Source of the DNA: Acinetobacter sp. XH1741
GTDB taxonomy: Bacteria > Pseudomonadota > Gammaproteobacteria > Pseudomonadales > Moraxellaceae
DNA: 64,000 nucleotides
Assembly: GCF_041021895.1 (NCBI RefSeq)
Contig: NZ_CP157428.1
Location: 3,348,001-3,412,000 of the forward strand
Direction of reading: 5' to 3'
Every line of letters begins with the position of its first letter. Position 1 is the stretch's first letter. The notes beneath the pieces were generated by a model. That model worked only from the letters and a program-made list of their open reading frames with translations, had not been told where the DNA came from and searched no databases. The translations under genes were made by a program, and so were the position numbers. Shown piece by piece: positions 35,363 through 44,274 of the stretch.

Positions 35363-37744
35363 AACCATTTTGTGATTTTCCAAAGTGAAGCTTAAAGTAC
35401 CTTGTTCTACGGTACTTTTAAGCGGGATGTGAAGTGCTTTTAAACGATTGATAACCTCTTGGCTAGGATGACCATAACGGTTGTCAAACCCAGCAGATGC
35501 AATTGCAAGTTTAGGTTTTAAAGTTGCCAAGAAGTCATAGGCCGAACTATGTTTACTTCCATGATGACCTAGCACTAAAACATCTACCTTTAAGTTAGGG
35601 TAGTCTTTTAATAACTGGTATTCGGCTTCCCAGCCTGCGTCTCCCATAATCAGAAAATTTTGGTAACTACTGACTCCTTTGAAGTGAAGATATATAACGC
35701 AGGAATATTGATTTTGCTGAGAAGAAACAAAAGCTAAGTCTTTTTCTTTAGGCCATAAAATTTGAACATCTAACTCAGGATATTGCCATTGTTGTCCTTG
35801 ATGACAATATTGAAATGACTGCTTTAAAATATTTGTAGATTGCTCATTTGAAATAACTTGCTTGACTGGAATAGCCTGCTGAATGGCAGGAAAAGCACCA
35901 CTATGATCTTGGTCCAGATGAGATAAAACAACACGATCTAATTGTTTTACACCTTGTTGACGCAAGAAAGGCACTACGACATTTTGACCAATACTGAATT
36001 TCTTTTCATCGTAAGAGCCACCTGTATCAATCAACCAATTTTGCGTCGGATGTTGTAAAAAAATAGCCTGCCCCTGCCCAACGTCTAAAATATGAAGCTG
36101 AATTTGCTGACTTGTTTTATTCACAATGATTAAAGGTAAACAACAGAGTATCCCCCACGTTTTTGGCAAAATACCTTTAGGCAAAAATAAAATAATAATG
36201 CCTAAACTAACCGCTAATAAAGCCAGTGGCGTCAAACTTACGCCTTGCAAAGGTAAAGAAAGCTTTTCTAATAAACTCAAACAACTCAGCAATATGCTGA
36301 GCAAGATATCATTGAACTGAAAAAGCATATTTCCAAATGGTTTAAATAGAAACCATGCACAAGCGGCCATAATGTTTAAGGGGACGATAACTCCACCGAC
36401 AATAGGCACAGCAATAATATTGGTTAATGGAGCAATCCAAGAGATTTGTTGAAAGAAAAGTAAGGTTAAAGGACTCAGCGCGATAAATATTTTGCCTTGT
36501 GATTCAATTAATACCTTACTCATAAAAATCATTTTTGAACCCAAGCTTAAAAAATGTTGCTTAGGTAACTGCGCTATTGTTTGATAAATTCTTAATAAAA
36601 TAAAACAGGCTCCGTAAGATAACCAGAAACCTGCTGATAAAACACTAAAGGGATCAAAGAGCAATAGCAGACTTGCGCTATATACGAGTAAGGCAAATGG
36701 TTTAAGCGGTTGTTTAAATAATAGAAAAGAAATAATGATGAAGGCAGATAAGATTGTACGTAGAGCAGGAATTTCAAACCCAACAAAAGCCGTATAAATT
36801 AAAATCCCGAAACTGAATGGTATAGCCAATAAAATCTGTTTAGGTTTCCATAAATATATTTGGGGATAATAACGGCAGATGAGTTGATGACAAACCCAAG
36901 ACAACATGATGGCAAAAATGAGTACATGTGGGCCCGAGATCGCCAATAAGTGGGCTATTCCTAATGCTTTAAATTGTACTTGAGTCTCTTCTGATAAAAG
37001 ACTTTCATCACCCGTTAGTAAAGCTAGAATTAAGCCTTTTTGTTGTAACGAGGAGATCTTTAGCATTTGCCTAAAAGTTTGACGAAGTTTTTCTATTTTT
37101 AGATGAAATCTATTAAAAAAGGACTGCTGTTCTCTTAAATGCTGTTGATATCCCAATTGATATATTTCATTAGTGCTTAATGGTTCAATATGCTGAACAA
37201 TAAAGCCAGACATGATATTTCGTTGAATAAACCATTTTTCTTGATCAAAAGCTCCGGTGGTCGCATAACTATGGGCGGGTTTTGTTTTTCCCCATACTCG
37301 ATAGTAATGACCTAATTCAATGTCTTGATTACTCATCAATCCTTTTTGATTATTATTCAAATACAAAAGCCAATTTACTGGAGCTTTAAATACGCTTAAT
37401 ACCTGAGCTGTTTGTTGTACCTTGTTTTCTTTTTCTTCACTGAGTTGGTTTATATAAATAATAATATTGAGACTTCTTGAATCTGTTTCTCTTTGTTCTA
37501 ATCGTTCAACTAGTGCTTTCTCGGCATATTGATAACCAACAACAAAAAGACTTGCTGTACACAATAAACAATACATTGCCTTTAAGACTGGCCGACCAAC
37601 TAATATTTGTCGTTTAAAAAGATAGAATATAAAAGCAATTAAAAGCAGCACTTTGCCTATCTTTCCATATTGCATAAGCAAAGGGATATTTACCCCCATT
37701 AATGCAATGCCACTCACCCACCCCAATAGAATAATTTTAAACAT
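35315..37744 (-). CDS. comEC: ComEC/Rec2 DNA-uptake channel
   Basis: An 809-residue polytopic protein for natural transformation: it moves one strand of incoming DNA across the inner membrane. It has N-terminal membrane helices and an OB-like periplasmic domain (about 60-210), a central competence domain with helices (from GLILALLTGDESLLSEETQVQFKALGIAHLLAISGPH), and a C-terminal metallo-beta-lactamase-like domain (from about 555). The last contains HILDVGQGQAIF, VVLSHLDQDHSGAF and LGHHGSKHSSAYDF, perhaps degrading the non-transforming strand. The length is full. It is transcribed opposite to the acyltransferase gene and 3'-overlaps it. Confidence 0.93.
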   Translation of the reverse strand: MFKIILLGWVSGIALMGVNIPLLMQYGKIGKVLLLIAFIFYLFKRQILVGRPVLKAMYCLLCTASLFVVGYQYAEKALVERLEQRETDSRSLNIIIYINQLSEEKENKVQQTAQVLSVFKAPVNWLLYLNNNQKGLMSNQDIELGHYYRVWGKTKPAHSYATTGAFDQEKWFIQRNIMSGFIVQHIEPLSTNEIYQLGYQQHLREQQSFFNRFHLKIEKLRQTFRQMLKISSLQQKGLILALLTGDESLLSEETQVQFKALGIAHLLAISGPHVLIFAIMLSWVCHQLICRYYPQIYLWKPKQILLAIPFSFGILIYTAFVGFEIPALRTILSAFIIISFLLFKQPLKPFALLVYSASLLLLFDPFSVLSAGFWLSYGACFILLRIYQTIAQLPKQHFLSLGSKMIFMSKVLIESQGKIFIALSPLTLLFFQQISWIAPLTNIIAVPIVGGVIVPLNIMAACAWFLFKPFGNMLFQFNDILLSILLSCLSLLEKLSLPLQGVSLTPLALLAVSLGIIILFLPKGILPKTWGILCCLPLIIVNKTSQQIQLHILDVGQGQAIFLQHPTQNWLIDTGGSYDEKKFSIGQNVVVPFLRQQGVKQLDRVVLSHLDQDHSGAFPAIQQAIPVKQVISNEQSTNILKQSFQYCHQGQQWQYPELDVQILWPKEKDLAFVSSQQNQYSCVIYLHFKGVSSYQNFLIMGDAGWEAEYQLLKDYPNLKVDVLVLGHHGSKHSSAYDFLATLKPKLAIASAGFDNRYGHPSQEVINRLKALHIPLKSTVEQGTLSFTLENHKMVLYERRFERLWLSRVL

Positions 37745-37778
37745 TTAAAATCTTGTCATTATCATTTTAGGGGCAAAA

Positions 37779-37804
37779 TTAAAGCCCAACTGAGTGGGCT
37801 TTAA
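37779..37804 (-). terminator. Terminator after lolD
   Basis: The stem TTAAAGCCCA with a 6-base loop and its complement, ending in TTAA, lies 24 bases beyond the lolD stop and before comEC on the same strand. Confidence 0.7.
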
Positions 37805-37827
37805 CAATGTGATTTAATGACAATTTT

Positions 37828-38514
37828 TTAAGAACCGCTTACCCACAGTCCATCTTCCATATGCAAGATTGAATCTGCTGCCTGCGCCAACTGTTCGTCA
37901 TGGGTCACAATGAGCATAGCCATATTCAGCTCTTTCTTAAGATCAGTGAGTAACTCAAAAATACCAACAGCCGTTTTACGGTCTAAATTACCCGTTGGCT
38001 CATCTGCTAGAACCACAGCAGGCTTGGTCACTAAAGCACGAGCCAAAGCAACACGTTGGCGTTCACCACCTGAAAGCTCACCTGGTTTATGGTCCATACG
38101 ATGAGATAGCCCAACTCGATCTAACAAATATTCAGCTTGTGCTTTCACAGACTTAAATTGGCTGTCTGGTCGAAGCATAAGAGGCATTGCTACATTTTCA
38201 AGTGCAGAAAACTCAGGTAATAAATGGTGAAATTGGTAAACGAAACCAAGGTATTTATTTCGTTGAAAACCACGTTCGGCTTCGCCCAAGTTATCAAAAC
38301 GCTGACCATTTAAAAATACTTGCCCTTGCGTTGGCTGCTCTAGACCGCCTAAAGCATGAAGCAAAGTACTTTTACCTGAACCACTCGCACCGACAATAGA
38401 CACAAACTGCCCTGCTTCAACTTGTAAAGAAAGACCTTTGATGACTTCAACTTTAGATTTACCATCATCAAAATGCTTGTAAATTTCTTTTGCTTCTAAA
38501 ACGACTTTACTCAT
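37828..38514 (-). CDS. lolD: Lipoprotein-release ABC transporter ATPase LolD
   Basis: About 228 residues. Nucleotide-binding motifs: Walker A VGASGSGKSTLLHALGG, the LolD signature LSGGERQRVALARALV, Walker B AVVLADEPTGNLDRKTA and the switch His in LIVTHDEQLAQ. LolD powers extraction of outer-membrane lipoproteins from the inner membrane to LolA. The Met at 38514 is preceded by the permease stop overlap (TATGAGTAA), and a Met 12 codons earlier has no family support. It is the second gene of a two-gene operon with one permease rather than separate LolC and LolE. Confidence 0.95.
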   Translation of the reverse strand: MSKVVLEAKEIYKHFDDGKSKVEVIKGLSLQVEAGQFVSIVGASGSGKSTLLHALGGLEQPTQGQVFLNGQRFDNLGEAERGFQRNKYLGFVYQFHHLLPEFSALENVAMPLMLRPDSQFKSVKAQAEYLLDRVGLSHRMDHKPGELSGGERQRVALARALVTKPAVVLADEPTGNLDRKTAVGIFELLTDLKKELNMAMLIVTHDEQLAQAADSILHMEDGLWVSGS

Positions 38515-39742
38515 AACGCAATGCCTCGGCAGGTTGAACTTTGGCTGCACGAAGCGCCGGATAAATAGTTGCCAAGAAACTTAAGAGTAAAGAAACAATT
38601 ACAATGATTGTCACGTCTTGCCATCTTAAGTACGAAGGTAAGTAATGGACAAAATAAGCATCGAACAGATTGAGTCCGAGAACATTATTAAACCACGAAA
38701 TAATATCGCTAATTGTAAGCGCTAAAATTACACCTAAAACCGTACCCGCAACTGTACCAATTACGCCAATAACTGTACCTTGCACCATAAAGATTTTAGT
38801 AATCATTGATGGTGATGCACCTAAAGTACGTAAAATTGCAATATCCGATTTTTTGTCAGTCACGACCATCACTAAAGATGAGACAATGTTAAATGCAGCA
38901 ACCACAATAATCAGTACAAGTAATAAACCAACTAATGTTTTTTCCATTTGAATGGCATTAAACAAATTACCGTGTGTATAGGTCCAATTGGTTGCGTAGA
39001 AATTACTTGGCAAGTTTTTCACAATATCATCAGCAACTTGAGGTGCAGCAAAGATGTCGTCCATTTTTAAACGAACGCCTTGGGCACCATCAGGTAAACG
39101 CAATAAAGTCGATGCATCATATAAAGCAATGTAGCCGACCATTGAGTCAACCTCAGCACCTACACTGAAAATACCCACGACTTTAAAACGTTTAAAACGC
39201 GGTACAACACCCGCTGGAGATGGAGTTGCTTCAGGTAAAACCAATGTCACGCTGTCATTTAGACGTAAGCCCAGTGAATCGGCCATATCTTTACCAAGGA
39301 CAATACCGAATTCACCCTTTTTAAGTGAATCAAGGCTACCGGCAACAATATGGTTTTGAATGATAGACACATTCTTTTCATATTTAGGGTCAATACCCGT
39401 CACCATAATGCCAGCCACTTGCCCTTGAGCAGTTAACATACCTTGCAATTGGGTAAAAGGTGCAACTCCAGTCACATGGGGATGATTTTCAACTCGTTTA
39501 ACCAGTTCAGGCCAATCCGTAAGGATTTGCGTAGATGAAACTGTCGCTTGCGGCACCATTCCCAAAACACGATTTTTTAACTCGCGGTCGAAACCATTCA
39601 TTACAGACAGTACCGTAATCAGTACAGCGACACCCAGTGTCAAACCGATCATGGAAACCAATGCAATAAAAGAAATAAAATGATTACTGCGTCGTGCGCG
39701 AGTATATCTCAACCCTATATACAGTGAGATTGGTTTAAACAT
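38507..39742 (-). CDS. Lipoprotein-release ABC permease (LolC/LolE/LolF type)
   Basis: About 411 residues from MFKPISLYIG, which has AGAAGGT as its ribosome site. It is a MacB/FtsX-like permease with a first membrane helix (about 20-45, NHFISFIALVSMIGLTLGVAV), a periplasmic domain (about 50-260, with VTGIDPKYEKNVS) and three C-terminal helices (LVGLLLVLIIVVAAFNIVSSLVM, GTVIGVIGTVAGTVLGVILAL and ITIYP region). LARALRYE-type ends are shared by LolC and LolE. Only one permease is present here, consistent with the LolF form that pairs with itself and LolD, as I recall for Acinetobacter. A frame extension to 39808 has no ribosome site. Confidence 0.88.
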   Translation of the reverse strand: MFKPISLYIGLRYTRARRSNHFISFIALVSMIGLTLGVAVLITVLSVMNGFDRELKNRVLGMVPQATVSSTQILTDWPELVKRVENHPHVTGVAPFTQLQGMLTAQGQVAGIMVTGIDPKYEKNVSIIQNHIVAGSLDSLKKGEFGIVLGKDMADSLGLRLNDSVTLVLPEATPSPAGVVPRFKRFKVVGIFSVGAEVDSMVGYIALYDASTLLRLPDGAQGVRLKMDDIFAAPQVADDIVKNLPSNFYATNWTYTHGNLFNAIQMEKTLVGLLLVLIIVVAAFNIVSSLVMVVTDKKSDIAILRTLGASPSMITKIFMVQGTVIGVIGTVAGTVLGVILALTISDIISWFNNVLGLNLFDAYFVHYLPSYLRWQDVTIIVIVSLLLSFLATIYPALRAAKVQPAEALRYE

Positions 39743-39989
39743 ACCTTCTAAATCCAAGGTCATTGATGGAAAAATAGAGAAGTGAATGCCACAACTCTTA
39801 TTAACCATACCGTTAGATGCTGTATTAAGGTTTAAAAATCAGTAAGTTCTGACCTATCCTTAACAATCCTAATATTATATTGCTGCGCTATTTTCTACTA
39901 CTTAAGATATGAGATCAATTTGATCATGCATTTAGCTACGAATTAGAACAATTTAATGAATAAGCTCAACAAATTACCCTCATCTTCTC

Positions 39990-40898
39990 CTACTTAGATT
40001 TAATATGCTGAGCAAAATTACGGTTTGCCTGAATGTCTTTATAGAAATAGAGAAATAGACCAAACAAAATAATAAATGCTCCAACAAAAACCATCACCGA
40101 AAGATGTTCGTGGTTCAGGACCGCACCATTTACCATGGCTAGCATAGGCGTAATTACAGTTGTAAGCGATAAAGTAGTCGCTTTGATATTTTGTACAAGC
40201 TTAAAATAACAGAACATGGCGACAAGCGAAGCCATAAGCACGGTATAAATTAAGGCAAATAGAGATTTAGCTTGAGGTATATGGGTCGGGGCATATTGCC
40301 AGATAAATGGAATAAGACAGCTTGCCAAAATTGAAGAAACCAAAATTGAACCCGTTGCCTGAGCCATAGGCTGAATTTGGGCATTTACTTTTTTTACCCA
40401 GAAAATGGAAAATGAATAAACAAAAACACTAATCAACATGAGCACAATACCCACTGGGTGTACGTGTTGACCTGATCCATTTAAACAAATAATAGCTAGG
40501 CCACAAACAGCAATCGCCATACCGAGCCATTGCAATTTATAAAGATGCTGACCAAATCCAAAGCGACCAATTAAACCAGCCATAATAGGCGCCAGACCAA
40601 ACATCAATGCAATCATGCCTGAACTTAAATATTGAGTCGCAGCATAGGTAAAAATTTGAGAGCCAATTAAGCTAAAAGACCCGGCGAAATAACTATGTAG
40701 TGCTTGTTTATGAATCGGAAAAGCTGTTTTTAAAACCAGTAAAACAATAACCGAAAGAGGTAATGCAATATAAAAACGTAAAAGCAAAGCCCACATGACA
40801 TGTAAGTCAGACACGCTCCATACAATGGCTAAAGGCGTCGTTGCCCAAATAAATACAAGCAAGACATAAGTTGAAGCCAAGTTGGTTTGGGATGGCAT
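39990..40898 (-). CDS. EamA/DMT-family transporter
   Basis: A 302-residue inner-membrane protein with about ten helices and two EamA repeats. Typical segments are STYVLLVFIWATTPLAIVWSV, GSFSLIGSQIFTYAATQYLSSGMIALMFGLAPIMAGLIG and VVITPMLAMVNGAVLNHEHLSVMVFVGAFIILFG near the end. The family exports amino acids, metabolites or drugs; the substrate is not predictable. It starts 10 bases after the stop of the next gene upstream (41394-40909), so they are probably one transcript. lolC's start lies 248 bases away on the same strand. Confidence 0.85.
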   Translation of the reverse strand: MPSQTNLASTYVLLVFIWATTPLAIVWSVSDLHVMWALLLRFYIALPLSVIVLLVLKTAFPIHKQALHSYFAGSFSLIGSQIFTYAATQYLSSGMIALMFGLAPIMAGLIGRFGFGQHLYKLQWLGMAIAVCGLAIICLNGSGQHVHPVGIVLMLISVFVYSFSIFWVKKVNAQIQPMAQATGSILVSSILASCLIPFIWQYAPTHIPQAKSLFALIYTVLMASLVAMFCYFKLVQNIKATTLSLTTVITPMLAMVNGAVLNHEHLSVMVFVGAFIILFGLFLYFYKDIQANRNFAQHIKSK

Positions 40899-40908
40899 AA
40901 GAGGCTCA

Positions 40909-41394
40909 CTAAGCTGTTTTACGTTTTTGCTTTAAAATCGTTTGATCGAGTGAACTCGAAAATTCACGTTTATCACGTTCAGAAATTGGAGGTGGGCCAC
41001 CCGTCTGTACTCCGGCGCCGCGAAGCGTGTCCATAAAATCACGTAAGTGCAAACGTGCTTTTACGTTCGCAGTCGTGTAAATCTCACCACGTGGATGAAT
41101 CGCAATACCACCCTTTTCAATAACTTGAGCAGCGAGTGGAATATCTTGTGTAATGACAATGTCATTTTCAGACATACGATCTACAATTTCCTGATCAGCC
41201 TGATCGGCTCCACTTAAAACCTGTATTGATTTAATCCGTACCGAAGGGGTAATTCCGACATTTTGATTCGCTACAAAAATCACTTCTAATTGATAACGAT
41301 CCGATGCTCGTAAAATGACTTCACGCAAAATTTTAGGTAAAGCATCTGCGTCTACCCACAGCTTAAATGGCAGCACGTTATTCTCTATTTCCAC
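40909..41394 (-). CDS. YaiI/YqxD family (DUF188) protein
   Basis: A 161-residue protein of the UPF0178/DUF188 family, recognised from [25 protein letters not shown] at the N terminus (Asp-rich PIN-like start), the [33 protein letters not shown] block and the basic [27 protein letters not shown] tail. PIN-like nuclease ancestry is suggested by the spaced acidic residues, but function is not established. It is the first gene of a short minus-strand pair with the EamA transporter. Confidence 0.85.
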   Translation of the reverse strand: MEIENNVLPFKLWVDADALPKILREVILRASDRYQLEVIFVANQNVGITPSVRIKSIQVLSGADQADQEIVDRMSENDIVITQDIPLAAQVIEKGGIAIHPRGEIYTTANVKARLHLRDFMDTLRGAGVQTGGPPPISERDKREFSSSLDQTILKQKRKTA

Positions 41395-41526
41395 TAAAAA
41401 TCTAAGTCTAACAGATGCCTTTCATTAGAGAGTAGCGATAAATATAAAACTTGTTTTCTCAATTTAATTTTAAAAATACCTTAACAACTCGCCAGACTCC
41501 CTCTCAAAACTAAGTTTTTTACCCCC

Positions 41527-41540
41527 TAAAAGGCCTTTTA
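41527..41540. promoter_or_regulatory. 14-base perfect palindrome upstream of a hypothetical gene
   Basis: TAAAAGGCCTTTTA lies between the divergent YaiI-family gene (41394) and the hypothetical protein at 41651. It could be an operator, or a stem too weak to terminate; there is no T run directly after it. Confidence 0.3.
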
Positions 41541-41650
41541 ATAACTAAATATGTGCTTTTACAAGAGAATTTACATATGTTGACTTGAAATATAGCGAAT
41601 ACCCTCGATTTAATATAACAAGTGATATAAACCCAACATCAATCGTACTT

Positions 41651-42592
41651 ATGAAAAATCAAAACAGTCCAGAAGTTATTACGGTAAACGACCAAAATTT
41701 TGGTAGTCATGGAGAACATTGGAATCTACTGACCTCCCATCCAGAGACAGATGTACCAAAATGGCTTGGACTGGCGCTTGATGCTCCTGTAATGCCAATG
41801 GGTTTATGCCAAAATGAAGATGAAATGGATCAATCTTTTTGGCTGATACAAGGTCCCCAAGGGCAGAATGTCACCATCAACCAAATTATTGCGGTTGAAA
41901 ATCAAAAACCTCGCGCTCTAAAAACAGCGTTTCCTAGTTTTGAAAGCCCGTATCAATATAATGCGCAAATTGAGCGAATCATTACTTGTGACTCGGCAAC
42001 TCAAGCGGTATTAAGTTTAAAACTAAATAAAAATACAACTGTTTATGCATTTGATAATTTATTTAGTGTTAATCGCTGCCAATATGACAAAACCCAAACT
42101 TACCAAGTTCAATTTAATGCATGGGCTTATGAATTAGAACCAGTACCTGCTGGTGAAACAATTGTTGTAGATGATCCGGCTTCAATTAAACATCACCGTG
42201 CGCTAAATGCAATTTTAACTGAACATAATGGTATTGCACCTGAAAACCTACAAGAGCTCATTAATGAATGGCAGCCAAAAACTGAGGAAGATCAAGAGCC
42301 TGTAACGGTTGATTTTTCTAAAATGGTTGCATATTTATATGGAGAAAATCTTGGTCAGGAAGATGAAGCATGGTTCCAAGGAAATATTGTCGGTAAAACT
42401 TCTATGTCATTTATGGGTGCAGAATATACCCTTTATGACGTCACTTTAGTTTTAGAAGATGATCTTCCTGCCATATTAGTGCGCATTGCAACCCAAAATG
42501 ATTTGTACAAAAACTTTAATATTGGTGAATATATTCGCGGTAATATCTGGATTCAGGCGAATATTTATGCTAAAAATAGTGAAACTAATTGA
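41651..42592 (+). CDS. Hypothetical protein (313 aa)
   Basis: A soluble, acidic protein of about 313 residues starting MKNQNSPEVITVNDQNFG. I do not recognise a family. It is beta-rich, with segments such as QNVTINQIIAVENQKPRA, AVLSLKLNKNTTVYAFDNLF and YTLYDVTLVLEDDLPAILVRIATQ. A Trp-Asn-rich opening and a late GEYIRGNIWIQANIYA segment hint at a repeated sandwich fold. There is no signal peptide. The frame continues to a TTG at 41585, but neither start has a good ribosome site; the ATG is chosen as the conservative call. A small membrane protein gene follows 33 bases later. Confidence 0.6.
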   Translation: MKNQNSPEVITVNDQNFGSHGEHWNLLTSHPETDVPKWLGLALDAPVMPMGLCQNEDEMDQSFWLIQGPQGQNVTINQIIAVENQKPRALKTAFPSFESPYQYNAQIERIITCDSATQAVLSLKLNKNTTVYAFDNLFSVNRCQYDKTQTYQVQFNAWAYELEPVPAGETIVVDDPASIKHHRALNAILTEHNGIAPENLQELINEWQPKTEEDQEPVTVDFSKMVAYLYGENLGQEDEAWFQGNIVGKTSMSFMGAEYTLYDVTLVLEDDLPAILVRIATQNDLYKNFNIGEYIRGNIWIQANIYAKNSETN

Positions 42593-42625
42593 ATTTCACT
42601 AATATTTTAAAAATTAGGCTATTGA

Positions 42626-42775
42626 ATGAAGATTATACCTGAACAAACGACCAGCCTCATTCAAACTAGTAACCCACGTATAAGGGTCGATACTGGTGCG
42701 TTTTGCTTTTTTGTTTTAGGTATGTTCTTGGCCGCAATGATGCTCCATCAATTTGGTTTTGTGCCTTTTAATTAA
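42626..42775 (+). CDS. Small single-pass membrane protein (49 aa)
   Basis: This short frame from ATG 42626 to TAA 42775 encodes a polar N terminus (MKIIPEQTTSLIQTSNPRIRVD) followed by one hydrophobic helix (TGAFCFFVLGMFLAAMMLHQFGFVPFN). It follows the hypothetical gene by 33 bases and precedes a bidirectional terminator at 42788, so it may be the end of that transcript. The ribosome site is weak (ATTGA before the ATG). Length and single helix fit a membrane microprotein; no family is recognised. Confidence 0.5.
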   Translation: MKIIPEQTTSLIQTSNPRIRVDTGAFCFFVLGMFLAAMMLHQFGFVPFN

Positions 42776-42787
42776 TAGATTACATAA

Positions 42788-42817
42788 AAATAAAGCCCTC
42801 ATTTGAGGGCTTTATTT
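42788..42817. terminator. Bidirectional terminator between the small membrane gene and serC
   Basis: A perfect 13-bp stem (AAATAAAGCCCTC), ATTT loop and complement. It can end both the plus-strand transcript at 42775 and serC at 42829. Confidence 0.85.
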
Positions 42818-42828
42818 ATTTGATTTAA

Positions 42829-43908
42829 TTAACCATTACGCTTTGCAAAATCATCCATAAAACGAATAAGCGCTTGTACACCTTCTAATGGTACAGCGTT
42901 ATAAATACTTGCACGCATACCACCTACTGAACGGTGACCTGCCAAGTTTAATAAATGATTCGCTTCTGCTTCTTTTAGGAATTGCTTTTCTAAAGCTTCA
43001 TCCGCCAAAGTAAACGGTACATTCATAATTGAACGGTTTGGAATGGCAATCGGGTTATTATAAAAATCGCTAGCGTCGATATAACCATAGAGTAACTGAG
43101 CTTTTTCAAGGTTAACTTTATGGATAGCCTCTACCCCACCCTGCTCAAGTAACCACTCAAATACTAAACCAGACAAGTACCAAGCATAAGTCGATGGTGT
43201 ATTTACCATAGAACCATTTTTCGCTTGATCACCATATTTCAAGATGCTTGGAATTTCTGGTTTAGCTTGGTCAAGTAAGTCATCACGAACAATAACGATT
43301 GTTAAACCAGCAGGACCAATATTTTTTTGCGCACCCGCATAGATCAAACCGAACTTTGTCACATCTAATGGCGCAGATAAAATACTTGATGAATAGTCAC
43401 AAACAAGTGGAGCTTTTACATCTGGAATTCCTGCGAACTGTAAACCGCCGATTGTTTCATTATCTGCGTAATGTACATATGCAGCATCATCAGATAAGTT
43501 CCATTCGCTTTGTTCAGAAATTGCAAATTTACCATCTACTTTAATGCCTGCTTCTACAGTATTAATGTCGCCATAACGTTTTGCTTCTTTTAACGCTTTT
43601 TCAGACCAGATGCCAGTATGAATATAATCAGCTTTACTGTTCTTACCTAAAAGGTTTAAAGGAATTGCTGAAAATTGTAATGACGCGCCACCTTGTAAAA
43701 ATAGCACTTTATAATTTTCAGGAATATTCATGAGTTTACGCAAGTCTGCTTCAGCTTTTTCAGCAACAGCAACATAGTCAGCACTACGGTGACTCATTTC
43801 CATGATGGATAGACCTTTACCTTGCCAATCCAACAATTCTTGTTGAGCTTTTTCTAAAACGGCAGTAGGTAATGCAGCAGGACCAGCACAGAAATTGTAC
43901 GCGCGCAT
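42829..43908 (-). CDS. serC: Phosphoserine aminotransferase
   Basis: About 359 residues; a pyridoxal-phosphate aminotransferase that converts 3-phosphohydroxypyruvate to phosphoserine (serine synthesis) and also serves pyridoxine synthesis. The start MRAYNFCAGPAALPTAVLEKA with AAGGGAAAAATC before it is the family N terminus. LFLQGGASLQFSAIPLNLL and YAGAQKNIGPAGLTIVIV (with the PLP-binding Lys) follow, and RSVGGMRASIYNAVPLEGVQALI closes it. The extra 14 codons upstream are not used. It is monocistronic, with a terminator shared with the opposite small gene. Confidence 0.95.
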   Translation of the reverse strand: MRAYNFCAGPAALPTAVLEKAQQELLDWQGKGLSIMEMSHRSADYVAVAEKAEADLRKLMNIPENYKVLFLQGGASLQFSAIPLNLLGKNSKADYIHTGIWSEKALKEAKRYGDINTVEAGIKVDGKFAISEQSEWNLSDDAAYVHYADNETIGGLQFAGIPDVKAPLVCDYSSSILSAPLDVTKFGLIYAGAQKNIGPAGLTIVIVRDDLLDQAKPEIPSILKYGDQAKNGSMVNTPSTYAWYLSGLVFEWLLEQGGVEAIHKVNLEKAQLLYGYIDASDFYNNPIAIPNRSIMNVPFTLADEALEKQFLKEAEANHLLNLAGHRSVGGMRASIYNAVPLEGVQALIRFMDDFAKRNG

Positions 43909-44274
43909 GATTTTTCCCTTGTAAAAGTGAAACACAATAAAAAAAGGCATTTAACCACAGATTGCTTAAGCTTGCAGCAGCTTCTCTAGTAAATATTTCA
44001 ATGCAAGGCCGTATTTAAGTTTATTTTTTCAATAACTATTTTATTTATTTCTTTGCTTTCACTTATTTTTTTATTAGTTTTACTAAATAAAGTTCAACTT
44101 GACTTGTGAATATAGTTTCCCATACTGTGATGATCATATAAAAATTTATTGTATGATTTTCCATCAAGTAAAAGAAACTCAAAATCATTTTGTACTTTTA
44201 TACAATTGTATAATAAACAATATGATAATTGAATTTAATAACAAGAAATTTAAACTATAAGGGATGACCAAAAA
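43909..44274. other. Intergenic region between divergent serC and the exporter operon
   Basis: 366 bases, AT-rich, containing the serC promoter (minus) and the exporter-operon promoter (plus). Visible signals are TATAAT at 44209-44214 overlapped by the palindrome at 44199-44212, and an ATCATA/TATGAT inverted repeat at 44133-44157. No convincing reading frame was seen. Confidence 0.4.
44199..44212. promoter_or_regulatory. Palindrome overlapping a -10 box of the exporter operon
   Basis: TATACAATTGTATA is a perfect 14-base palindrome covering the front of TATAAT (44209-44214), about 60 bases upstream of the operon start. A dimeric repressor bound here would block transcription. No regulator gene is adjacent. 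Confidence 0.4.

Noticed and set aside
37745..37775. Fur-box-like AATGATAATGACAAG sequence upstream of comEC
   Set aside because: Only about one half matches the Fur pattern; the second half is missing and comEC is not an iron gene.
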